64,000 nt of DNA. It comes from DATHKG01 sp035489435. Lineage in GTDB: Bacteria > Bacteroidota > Bacteroidia > Chitinophagales > Chitinophagaceae. The stretch's first letter is position 1, and each line of letters begins with the position of its first letter. Positions 1 to 7,606 of the stretch are shown piece after piece. The DNA lies in NCBI GenBank assembly GCA_035489435.1, contig DATHKG010000017.1. One strand, given 5' to 3'. Made by a program: the position numbers and the translations under genes. The notes below the pieces were generated by a model. It worked only from the letters and a program-made list of their open reading frames with translations. It was not told the origin of the DNA and did no database searches.

Positions 1-34
1 CTGGTTGCATATCCCCCAAAAGTGGATGAGTGAG

Positions 35-238
35 TTTGGCACAGGAGGGTACCTTTTTTTGGGCCTTCGTTCCCTGCTCGGAGTTACTGAAGCCGATCAG
101 GGGAAGACAGCCACCATCGCTGGAAGTATAGTTAACAAAGAGCCCAAAAGACGATCAGGGCTAATTGAGGGCCCCGGCATAAACGACTTTGTTAAGACAG
201 GGAATACAGACCAAAAAAAGGGATCCTCCTGTGCCAAA
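35..238. mobile_element. MITE-like element with near-perfect terminal inverted repeats
   Basis: The segments at 35-62 and 211-238 are inverted copies, 25 of 28 bases matching: TTTGGCACAGGAGG, three mismatched bases, then CCTTTTTTTGG. A further shared block, TTCCCTG, follows a short distance inside each arm. The interior is about 150 bp and has no convincing protein. This is the structure of a short non-autonomous element or a deleted insertion sequence. No clear target-site duplication is visible outside the arms. An open frame of 104 codons crosses the whole element but reads as low-information sequence and is not called. Outside the element, 1-34 and 239-321 show nothing recognisable. Confidence 0.4.
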
Positions 239-321
239 CGGAGCGAAGAAGCGACCAAAAACTGTTGCATAATAATGCATTTATTGCCTGGAGATAACTC
301 AATTGCACTGAAAATGTGAGA

Positions 322-1185
322 TCAAAGCTTCTTAGTAGGCAAATACCGGAAACGCACAACCGCAGATTTTTTCTCCGACGAAGAAATTCGCAGCTCATAA
401 CGTTTCGTCCCCGCCGTAATAATCATCAAAGACGTATTTGGCGGGATCTTACCCAGGTTATCCGCATACATCATCAGTTCATAATCCGTATTCGGATAAG
501 CAGTCACCTGCAGGGAAAGGGCAGTAGCCGTAAGTCTTTTTTTATGGAGCAACAAAGTGTTATTCAGGAACACGCTTACAGTATCATCATCAATCTCCGC
601 ATTATCATAAATATCGATCCTGATCTGCGAAGTGTCGAAAACCAGTTCTTTTATAACCTCTTTCTCGCGATCAGCCAGGTTAAGGGATTTTTGAATTTTG
701 TTTAGTGTATCGTTTTGGAAAACGTCAACCGGAAAAATAGATGTTGTTTCGCGGTTTAATTGAATTCTGCCCGGAGGACAAATATTATTATTCCCCATTT
801 CATGTCCCTTCCATTCGCCGACAAAAGCCTCGACAGAATCATTTTTTGTATAGTTCAGGTCATAGGTTTTTATACAAGGAATACAATGAGAGGGAACATT
901 AAACTGTAGAACGAGATTCTCGATGATCACCATTCTTTTTGTGGCTGGATTGTATCGGCCGGTAAAATTGATCTTCGTATAGCGGTCCTTGTCATAGTAG
1001 TTATAAGCATTGCCAAGGATCATTATATTGCTGCCTGCGTAGGTTACATGTAGTTCAATAAAATATTCAGGAAAACATCCGCCTGACACCTGTGTCCGTT
1101 TTCCCCGCCATATTCCGGCAAGGTTTTGTGCCATAGTAGCGCCGGAAAATGCCATTAATAAGAACACCAGGAAAAACCGCATCAA
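322..1185 (-). CDS. secreted protein of unknown function, paralogue of the upstream gene
   Basis: This is a 287-residue protein with a clear signal peptide (residues 1-19, ending ATMA before QN), so it is exported. The N-terminal part opens with a GIWRG motif and carries several cysteines; the C-terminal ~100 residues contain IYDN, KKRLT and IPPNTSL. The same order of motifs occurs in the protein encoded at 1326-2543, so the two are tandem paralogues. The present protein lacks the long linker of its neighbour. No enzyme motif is visible. The C-terminal module is beta-strand rich and could be a binding or surface domain; this is inference. Both genes point the same way and are separated by a short repeat. 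Confidence 0.7.
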   Translation of the reverse strand: MMRFFLVFLLMAFSGATMAQNLAGIWRGKRTQVSGGCFPEYFIELHVTYAGSNIMILGNAYNYYDKDRYTKINFTGRYNPATKRMVIIENLVLQFNVPSHCIPCIKTYDLNYTKNDSVEAFVGEWKGHEMGNNNICPPGRIQLNRETTSIFPVDVFQNDTLNKIQKSLNLADREKEVIKELVFDTSQIRIDIYDNAEIDDDTVSVFLNNTLLLHKKRLTATALSLQVTAYPNTDYELMMYADNLGKIPPNTSLMIITAGTKRYELRISSSEKKSAVVRFRYLPTKKL

Positions 1186-1231
1186 TATAATTTATCGGAA
1201 ATTAATAAGTTTAGGGATCATCATGTTCAAA

Positions 1232-1309
1232 TTTATGTGAATGGTATCATAACTAACCATAGTTCTCCAGTTTATGTGAATGGTATCATAACTAACCACA
1301 GTTTTCCAC
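1232..1309. repeat. 39-bp tandem duplication, two copies
   Basis: Two adjacent near-identical units start at 1232 and 1271, each beginning TTTATGTGAATGGTATC. They lie between the two secreted paralogue genes. They could be simple slippage or a doubled regulatory site for the downstream gene ending at 322. Confidence 0.75.
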
Positions 1310-1325
1310 GGGAAACCTGCATATG

Positions 1326-2543
1326 CTAATTTTTCTGCAGTTTAAATACGATCACCGCGTTTTTTTGTTCCGTTGATGTAATGCGAACCTCGTATTTTTT
1401 GTCACCTGCAGTTACAACCATAAGAGAAGTATTTGGTGGGATTTCACCAAGATTCTCAGCTACCATTACGAGTTCGTGTTCTGCATTCAATTCGTCAAGG
1501 GTGAAATTTAGCTTGATGGCTTTTTCAGTCAGCCTCTTTTTCGATAATACGAGTTTTTTATCAAGATAAACCGATATGGTATCGTTATCTACTGACCCAT
1601 TATCATAAATGTTAACAGAAATATCACCTGCATAAGCCATTATTGTTTTCACGAGTTCATTCTCCCTGGTTGAAAGCACCTTTGGAATTTTTTTCGTCTT
1701 TTTTTCGTCTTCCGGACCTTCCACTATGGCTTCAACCGGTTTCGGCATTGGTTTTTTAAACTCCGTTATCTTATCATCCAACTTATTGGCAGGGGCTTTG
1801 GCAATTGTACTGTCCGGCTTTTTATTTGTTGCCGGTGTTTTAGATGCAGCAATGGCTGGCTTTTTAGTACCCGCAGTAACAGGTTTTTTCGCCGGAGGTG
1901 TCACTGTCTTTTTTACTGGTGGCTTAGTGCCGGCCGTCGGATTGGTAGCTGGTTTTTTTGCAGGAGTTGTAGCCGGATTTTTCAGAGTTGGTTTAACAGC
2001 AGGCTTTGCATTGGCAGTATTGTTTTTTGGTTCCACCTCTTTAGCTTTCTTTTCTTTTTCTACCAGGAAGGGTTCCTTGTAAAAATCAGAAGTAATTACT
2101 TTGCGCAGAAAAACTGTTCCACCGCCACAGTTGCTGGAATCAACATTGTTATAACTGGTATAGGTTCCTTCAAGAAACTCTTCATTTTCGTTACGCGAGT
2201 ATTGAAGATAGCAGGTCATCACACAAGCACTGTTTCCCTGGAGCATCTTTAATTCAACCAGTTTTAGTTCTTCGAGCAATACCTTTTTATTTACAGGATT
2301 TACTGTGCCGCGACAGGTTGCCTTACCATAAAATATCGTTGTTTTGTAGGAATAGGTAACCCCTTCAAAAGCTTTGGCATTTTGATTAATCTGCACTTCA
2401 AATTTGTAGCGGTCTTCTTCGCCCCTGAGTTTCATGTACCTGTTTTGCTCACCATAAAAACTGCCACGCCAGATCCCGGTTACATCCTGGGCTGAAACAA
2501 ATAATCCTGCAGAAAAAAACAGAAAAAGTAATAAATGCTTCAT
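1326..2543 (-). CDS. secreted protein with Lys/Pro/Ala/Thr-rich linker
   Basis: The product has 405 residues if translation starts at the internal methionine that begins MKHLLLFLFFSAG, which gives a clean signal peptide; a start 21 bases upstream would put seven polar residues in front of it. After the signal, a GIWRG-containing N-terminal domain (about residues 20-155) is followed by a ~120-residue low-complexity linker rich in KKPAT/KKPVT-like motifs, then a C-terminal module (about residues 300-405) with IYDN, KKRLT and IPPNTSL motifs. Both folded parts match the product encoded at 322-1185. The linker is probably flexible and extracytoplasmic. The function is unknown. Confidence 0.7.
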   Translation of the reverse strand: MKHLLLFLFFSAGLFVSAQDVTGIWRGSFYGEQNRYMKLRGEEDRYKFEVQINQNAKAFEGVTYSYKTTIFYGKATCRGTVNPVNKKVLLEELKLVELKMLQGNSACVMTCYLQYSRNENEEFLEGTYTSYNNVDSSNCGGGTVFLRKVITSDFYKEPFLVEKEKKAKEVEPKNNTANAKPAVKPTLKNPATTPAKKPATNPTAGTKPPVKKTVTPPAKKPVTAGTKKPAIAASKTPATNKKPDSTIAKAPANKLDDKITEFKKPMPKPVEAIVEGPEDEKKTKKIPKVLSTRENELVKTIMAYAGDISVNIYDNGSVDNDTISVYLDKKLVLSKKRLTEKAIKLNFTLDELNAEHELVMVAENLGEIPPNTSLMVVTAGDKKYEVRITSTEQKNAVIVFKLQKN

Positions 2544-2670
2544 GATTAATTCCTCACCGGGCAAATTAGTAAAAACTTACCTTTCAGATCGAAATATCGT
2601 AAGTGGTTGTCTGCAAATTCTTCGTTAATTTTGTCCCCCTTCGCCCTCCTTTGCCCGCCTTCGCCGCGTA

Positions 2671-2812
2671 GCAGTCAATGATTGTTAGTTGCGATGCGGC
2701 TTCGGAGGGCGGGGCCGCACAGCAGTCAATGATTGTTAGTTGCGATGCGGTTTCGGAGGCGAGGCCGCGCAGCAGTCGATGATTTTAAGATGCAATGCAG
2801 CTTCGAAGGAAG
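2671..2812. repeat. three imperfect ~51-bp direct repeats in the thrS leader
   Basis: Units begin at 2671, 2722 and 2772 with GCAGTCAATGATTGTTAG or a degenerate form; the third copy is the most diverged. Each unit carries a GC-rich part (for example GGAGGGCGGGGCCGC) that can pair with the pyrimidine-rich stretch just upstream (2640-2668). The array fills most of the 313-bp gap before thrS and would lie in its leader if transcription starts upstream of it. Confidence 0.7.
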
Positions 2813-2856
2813 ATATGTTTCACCAGATATCGATGGTTTTAAAAGTTTAAGTAATA

Positions 2857-4791
2857 ATGATAAAAATAAGTTTTCCTGATGGCGCTGTCCGGGAGTATAA
2901 TGAAGGAAGTTCAGCCCTGGATATTGCAAAATCGATAAGTGAAGGGTTAGCGCGGAAAGTAATAGCTGCGAATGTTAATGGGGAGGTCTGGGATGCTACC
3001 CGGCCGATCAACAATGACGCGACCCTTAAATTGCTTACCTGGACAGATGACGATGGTAAATCCACATTCTGGCACTCATCTGCGCACCTGATGGCTGAAG
3101 CCGTTGAATCCTTGTTTCCGGGCGCAAAATTCTGGGTAGGACCTGCAATTGAAAGAGGGTTTTATTATGATATTGATCTTGGTGGCAGGCAGATCACGGA
3201 GGAGGATATGCGAAAACTGGAAACAAAGATGGCTGAACTTGCAAAGCAGGCCAATCCTTATATCCGGAAGGAGATCTCGAAAGCAGATGCTATAAAATAT
3301 TTTGACGAGAAAGGGGATGAATACAAACTTGACCTGTTAGGCAATCTGAACGATGGCAACATTACCTTTTATAGCCAGGGAAATTTTACTGATCTGTGTC
3401 GTGGACCTCATATCCCGAATACTGGTTTTATCAAAGCCATCAAACTAACAAGCATTGCCGGTGCATACTGGAAAGGGGATGAAAAAAACAAGATGCTTAC
3501 GCGTTTGTACGGCGTAACCTTTCCATCTCAGAAAGAGCTTGACGAATACCTTGCACTTCTTGAAGAAGCCAAAAAACGTGATCACCGTAAGCTTGGTAAG
3601 GAACTGGGTATTTTTACAATGGATGACGATATCGGGCCGGGTCTTCCTTTGTGGCTGCCCAATGGTACAATTATCATTGAAGAACTAGAAAAACTGGCAA
3701 AAGAAACTGAACAAAGGGCAGGATATAAAAGAGTAGTTACTCCACATATCGCTAAGGAAAGTTTATACATTACCAGCGGCCATCTTCCATATTACCAGGA
3801 TAGCATGTATCCGCCAATGGAGCTGGAGGGTCAGAAATATTACCTGAAGGCGATGAACTGTCCACATCACCACAAGATCTTTGCAGCTGAACCAAAAAGC
3901 TATAAAGATCTTCCATTGCGTCTCGCTGAATATGGCACCTGTTACCGGTATGAGCAGAGCGGGGAATTAATTGGATTGATGCGGGTTCGTTGCCTGCATA
4001 TGAACGATGCCCATGTTTATTGCACCAATGAGCAGTTTGCCGCCGAGTTTCGTGCGGTAAATGACATGTACCTTAAGTATTTCAAAATATTCGGGATAGA
4101 TAAGTATGTGATGCGCCTGTCATTACATGATCCGGCTAAGCTGGGTCAGAAATACATCAATGAACCGGAACTCTGGCTTGAAACCGAGGCAATGGTCCGG
4201 AAGGTACTTACAGAGTCCAATATTCCTTTCATTGAAGTGCAGGACGAGGGCGCTTTCTACGGTCCAAAGATTGATGTTCAGATCTGGAGCATTATTGGCC
4301 GTGAGTTCACCCTGGCTACAAACCAGGTGGATTTTGCACAGGGCCGGAGATTCAAACTTGAGTTTACAAACAAGGAAAATCAGCCGGAAACACCTTTGAT
4401 CATCCACCGGGCGCCGCTGGGTACCCATGAAAGATTCATTGGATTCCTGCTGGAGCACTATGCAGGCAAGTTCCCGCTCTGGCTGGCACCGCTCCAGGTG
4501 AAGATTTTGCCCATTAGTGACAAGTTCCTTGATTATGCACAAACTATTTTGGAATCGCTGAAAAATGCGGATATTCGTGCAGAGGTAGATGACCGCAGTG
4601 AAAAAATTGGTAAGAAAATCCGTGATACAGAATTGGCGAAGGTGCCTTACATGCTGGTGATCGGCGAAAAAGAGGTGAATGAGAAAAAAGTCGCAGTAAG
4701 GCGGCAGGGTAAGGGTGATTCGGGTGCAATGAATGTTGACGAGTTTATTAATAATGTGAGTGTTGAAATCAAGAATAGGGTTTCGGAATAA
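2857..4791 (+). CDS. thrS: threonyl-tRNA synthetase
   Basis: Class II aminoacyl-tRNA synthetase of 644 residues, the usual length, which charges tRNA-Thr in the cytoplasm. Domain order is complete: an N-terminal TGS domain (about 1-62), the second additional (editing) domain with HSSAHLMAEAV, the catalytic core with NCPHHH, RLAEYGTCYRYEQSGEL and HRAPLGTHERF, and a C-terminal anticodon-binding domain (about 540-640). The Cys and His residues expected to bind the active-site zinc (MNCP, NDAHVY, IHRAPLG) are present. infC follows 112 bp later on the same strand, the conserved bacterial order. The upstream leader carries three direct repeats. Confidence 0.97.
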   Translation: MIKISFPDGAVREYNEGSSALDIAKSISEGLARKVIAANVNGEVWDATRPINNDATLKLLTWTDDDGKSTFWHSSAHLMAEAVESLFPGAKFWVGPAIERGFYYDIDLGGRQITEEDMRKLETKMAELAKQANPYIRKEISKADAIKYFDEKGDEYKLDLLGNLNDGNITFYSQGNFTDLCRGPHIPNTGFIKAIKLTSIAGAYWKGDEKNKMLTRLYGVTFPSQKELDEYLALLEEAKKRDHRKLGKELGIFTMDDDIGPGLPLWLPNGTIIIEELEKLAKETEQRAGYKRVVTPHIAKESLYITSGHLPYYQDSMYPPMELEGQKYYLKAMNCPHHHKIFAAEPKSYKDLPLRLAEYGTCYRYEQSGELIGLMRVRCLHMNDAHVYCTNEQFAAEFRAVNDMYLKYFKIFGIDKYVMRLSLHDPAKLGQKYINEPELWLETEAMVRKVLTESNIPFIEVQDEGAFYGPKIDVQIWSIIGREFTLATNQVDFAQGRRFKLEFTNKENQPETPLIIHRAPLGTHERFIGFLLEHYAGKFPLWLAPLQVKILPISDKFLDYAQTILESLKNADIRAEVDDRSEKIGKKIRDTELAKVPYMLVIGEKEVNEKKVAVRRQGKGDSGAMNVDEFINNVSVEIKNRVSE

Positions 4792-4872
4792 CGAATCGTA
4801 TTCTGATATTAATAATGTGTTTGCGAAAAGTTCCTTTCCCTGAAGGAATATTAAAAATAAAAAAATAAGAAT

Positions 4873-4893
4873 GCTCCCGGTAGGGATGGGAGC
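4873..4893 (+). promoter_or_regulatory. hairpin upstream of infC
   Basis: GCTCCC at 4873-4878 can pair with GGGAGC at 4888-4893 around a 9-nt loop, ending 10 nt before the preferred infC start at 4904. Several A's follow rather than T's, so it is not a terminator for the forward strand. It may limit or tune infC translation, or may be a dispersed Bacteroidota repeat (GGTAGGGAT core). Role uncertain. Confidence 0.25.
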
Positions 4894-4903
4894 GAATAAA
4901 ATT

Positions 4904-5491
4904 ATGGCATTTCCACCAAGACAACCAAGAGGTAGTTTTAATCCACGATTCAGAAAAGAACAACAACAGGAACATCGCACAAATCAAATGATCCGCGTAC
5001 CTCAGGTGAGGCTGGTGGGTGATAATATAGAGGTGGGTGTATATGCGATACAAGATGCATTGCGAATGGCGCAGGAACAGCAACTTGATCTGGTTGAAAT
5101 CTCTCCGCAGGCAGATCCCCCGGTTTGTAAAATAATCGATTACAATAAATTCCTTTACGAGAAGAAGAAGAAGGAAAAAGAAATGAAGGCCAAAAGTAAA
5201 TCGGCCGAGGTCAAGGAAATCCGTTTTACACCGGGTACCGATGATCATGATTTCGATTTCAAATCAAAACATGCAGAGAACTTTCTTAAGGAAGGAAATA
5301 AGGTAAAGGCATATGTGCAGTTCAAGGGTCGGGCAATTATGTTTAAAGAAAGAGGAGAATTGTTGCTGCTTAAGTTTGCAGAAAGACTCGCTGACTTTGG
5401 CCAACCTGAAGCACTTCCGAAAATGGAAGGTAAAAGGATGTTGATGATCTTTGCACCAAAGTCGCAGAAGAAGAAAAAAGATTCAGAATAA
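4904..5491 (+). CDS. infC: translation initiation factor IF-3
   Basis: IF-3 binds the 30S subunit and checks start-codon pairing. The product has 195 residues from the chosen start (MAFPPRQPRG). An in-frame ATG at 4871 would add 11 residues that fall inside the upstream hairpin and look non-coding. The N-terminal domain contains IRVPQVRLVGDN and the AQEQQLDLVEISPQADPPVCKI block. A lysine-rich linker follows (YEKKKKEKEMKAKSK), then the C-terminal domain with VKEIRFTPGTDDHDF and GRAIMF. The C-terminus is basic (KKKK). rpmI and rplT, which usually follow infC, are absent: a terminator comes 20 bp after the stop. Confidence 0.95.
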   Translation: MAFPPRQPRGSFNPRFRKEQQQEHRTNQMIRVPQVRLVGDNIEVGVYAIQDALRMAQEQQLDLVEISPQADPPVCKIIDYNKFLYEKKKKEKEMKAKSKSAEVKEIRFTPGTDDHDFDFKSKHAENFLKEGNKVKAYVQFKGRAIMFKERGELLLLKFAERLADFGQPEALPKMEGKRMLMIFAPKSQKKKKDSE

Positions 5492-5510
5492 ACTGTCTGA
5501 TAATATTAAT

Positions 5511-5546
5511 AACCATGAAGCGGTATGCTGCTTCATGGTTTTTTTA
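5511..5546 (+). terminator. intrinsic terminator after infC
   Basis: AACCATGAAGC (5511-5521) pairs perfectly with GCTTCATGGTT (5530-5540) around an 8-nt loop, and a run of T's follows directly. It ends the thrS-infC unit. Confidence 0.92.
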
Positions 5547-5678
5547 TTTCAACAAAAGAAATAAAACGAGCGATAAATAATGTTTCAGGATTTCATTCAA
5601 TGAAGGTTTCTTTGTTCATTGACGGCTCTTCGTTCAATGAAAGCTCTTCGTTCAATAAAAGGTTTCAAAATTTATCAA

Positions 5679-6137
5679 ATGAAAGGTAGTGCTGAATACG
5701 ATTTTTTACAGGAAGTATTTGAATGGGTGTTTTATAACATGCCTATTGAGAAAGACAATTCTTATATCAGGAATATCTATGAATTTTATCAAAACAATGG
5801 TGGCCTGAGTGGTAAACAGATCCAGGTGCTGCTGAATGAGATTGAAAAGATACCGGTCAAACCTCCGTTCAATCCCGCAACACTGGAAGCTATCATCAAG
5901 AAGAAAGCTGTGAAATACAGGTCCAAACTGCCTCCCGTTACTCCAATGTATACAGAAGATACAGAATCAAAACTAAAGCTTCAGCAGATACTTGATATGG
6001 CTCCTCAACACAAGGCGGCTATTAAGTATTTGAATAAGGTGAATCTTAACCAGGAACTTACATCAACAGAAAAAGAAGATATCAATACAATTCTTGCTTT
6101 TCTGATAAAGAAGTTTGGAGATGTAAATAAAAAATAG
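5679..6137 (+). CDS. hypothetical cytoplasmic protein
   Basis: A 152-residue protein starting MKGSAEYDF. An upstream in-frame start at 5619 would add 20 residues that fall in repeated DNA (two copies of GCTCTTCGTTCAAT), so I reject it. There is no signal peptide or membrane segment. The sequence is mixed-charge and mainly helical, with FEWVFYNMP and a lysine-rich middle (IIKKKAVKYRSK). I do not recognise the family. It stands between the infC terminator and the convergent ychF gene, so it is probably a single-gene unit. Confidence 0.6.
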   Translation: MKGSAEYDFLQEVFEWVFYNMPIEKDNSYIRNIYEFYQNNGGLSGKQIQVLLNEIEKIPVKPPFNPATLEAIIKKKAVKYRSKLPPVTPMYTEDTESKLKLQQILDMAPQHKAAIKYLNKVNLNQELTSTEKEDINTILAFLIKKFGDVNKK

Positions 6138-6149
6138 CCACACTATAAG

Positions 6150-6256
6150 ATGCAGGCAAACAATAATAAGTAAGCCAACTATTAATAAACCAGCCAACTA
6201 TTATGAAACAAGCCTACCATTAGGAAGCAAGGAAACTATTAAGAAGCAGGCAAAAT
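6150..6256. repeat. degenerate AT-rich short repeats
   Basis: The gap between two convergent genes holds several imperfect copies of a ~15-bp unit resembling GCCAACTATTAATAA (also seen as GCCTACCATTAGGAAG and GGAAACTATTAAGAAG). No gene is visible. Confidence 0.4.
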
Positions 6257-6257
6257 A

Positions 6258-6288
6258 TCAAAAAAAACAGGCTACCCGAAGTAGCCTG
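6258..6288 (-). terminator. intrinsic terminator for ychF
   Basis: Read on the minus strand, CAGGCTAC (from 6288) pairs with GTAGCCTG (to 6268) around a 5-nt loop, and a run of seven T's follows. It lies 34 bp past the ychF stop. Confidence 0.88.
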
Positions 6289-6321
6289 CATTAAATTAAT
6301 ATTCCTTAAGAAAATATCCTG

Positions 6322-7419
6322 TTAAACGTTGAAACGGAAGTGCATCACATCACCGTCCTTAACGATGTATTCTTTTCCTTCAATCCTTAAACGTCCATTT
6401 TCCCGGCAAGCGGCTTCAGAACCATATTGGATGAAATCATCGTAACCGATTACTTCGGCTTTGATAAATCCTTTTTCAAAATCTGTATGAATAACACTTG
6501 CTGCCTGTGGCGCTTTCCAGCCTTCGTGTATGGTCCATGCCCGCACTTCCTGCACACCGGCGGTGAAATAGGTAAACAGGTTAAGTAGCTGGTAAGTTGA
6601 ACGTATCAACCTGTTTAGTGCAGGTTCAGTCATTTTATATTCAGACATAAACAATTCCTTATCTGCCGGATCTTCCATCTCGGAAATCTGTGCTTCAATT
6701 GAATTGTTCATGATAATAACCAGCGAATCTTCATTTTTTACAGATTCCTGTAAGGCTTTTGAAAACTTATTCCCGGTATGCATTGATGGTTCGTCAACAT
6801 TGGCAACATAAAGTACCGGCTTGGCAGACAAAAGGAATATATCGGCTATGGCTACTTTTTCATTTTTATCAAGCTGTAGTTCTCTTATATTTTTTCCTTG
6901 TTCCAGATGCGCTTTACAACGAATAAGTATATCAAGCTCAGCTTTCATCTTTGGATCAGTGCGCGCTTGTTTTTCAACCCTTTGAATTTTTTTATCAACG
7001 CTGTCAAGATCCTTCAGCTGTAATTCAGTATCTATGATATCCTTGTCACTAACCGGGTTGATCGGACCCTCATCACGCAATATGTTTTCATCCTCAAAAC
7101 AACGGATCACATGGATAATGGCATCTACTTCGCGGATATTCGCGAGGAATTTATTTCCCAGTCCTTCACCTTTGCTTGCTCCTCTTACAAGGCCTGCTAT
7201 ATCAACAATTTCAATCTGGGTCGGAACGATGCGGTTAGGTATAACCAATTCCGCCAGTTTATCCAGCCTGAAATCAGGTACATCTACCAGCCCAACGTTT
7301 GGTTCGATGGTACAAAACCGGTAATTACTGGCCTGGGCCTTCGCACTGTTGCTGACCGCATTAAATAAAGTTGATTTTCCCACGTTCGGTAGACCGACAA
7401 TTCCTGCTTGTAAAGCCAT
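6322..7419 (-). CDS. ychF: redox-regulated ATPase YchF/OLA1
   Basis: An Obg-related P-loop NTPase of 365 residues, the family's normal length. It associates with ribosomes and hydrolyses ATP in preference to GTP. The G1 motif GLPNVGKST is at residues 9-17 and the switch/G3 region reads DIAGLVRGASKGEGLG. The position of the usual NKxD motif is NVDE, the change that marks the ATP-using OLA1/YchF branch. The C-terminal TGS-like domain (about 280-365) has FTAGVQEVRAW and DGDVMHFRF. It is transcribed away from the next gene, so the 187-bp gap to 7607 should hold divergent promoters. Confidence 0.96.
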   Translation of the reverse strand: MALQAGIVGLPNVGKSTLFNAVSNSAKAQASNYRFCTIEPNVGLVDVPDFRLDKLAELVIPNRIVPTQIEIVDIAGLVRGASKGEGLGNKFLANIREVDAIIHVIRCFEDENILRDEGPINPVSDKDIIDTELQLKDLDSVDKKIQRVEKQARTDPKMKAELDILIRCKAHLEQGKNIRELQLDKNEKVAIADIFLLSAKPVLYVANVDEPSMHTGNKFSKALQESVKNEDSLVIIMNNSIEAQISEMEDPADKELFMSEYKMTEPALNRLIRSTYQLLNLFTYFTAGVQEVRAWTIHEGWKAPQAASVIHTDFEKGFIKAEVIGYDDFIQYGSEAACRENGRLRIEGKEYIVKDGDVMHFRFNV

Positions 7420-7606
7420 GTTTCAAAAAATTTGAGCCGCAAATATAGTGCATACAGCGGCATCATAGGCAAATCGCGGGATCTGTTGTGATTTGAGAGC
7501 AATCCGGCTCCGGTTACCTTTCAATAAAATGAACAGTTCGTGCGTTGTACTTTGCAATGTATTTGCATTGAATCTGTTATCTTCAATCTGAATTTAAACG
7601 AGTTAT

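Noticed and set aside
5..319. 104-codon open frame across the inverted-repeat element
   Set aside because: The frame reads through both inverted repeats, has no domain-like content and no clear ribosome site; it is best explained as chance within a short element.
1726..2082. Hydrophobic 118-codon frame on the plus strand
   Set aside because: It is the antisense of the Lys/Pro/Ala/Thr-rich linker of the secreted protein; the Gly/Val/Phe-rich look is a mirror effect of repeated codons.
2565..2856. T-box or other amino-acid riboswitch before thrS
   Set aside because: No T-box sequence, specifier loop or antiterminator is visible, and T-boxes are not expected in Bacteroidota; the leader holds direct repeats instead.
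4123..4980. 285-codon minus-strand frame over the end of thrS
   Set aside because: It overlaps the conserved catalytic and anticodon domains of thrS and the infC start, and has no recognisable motif.
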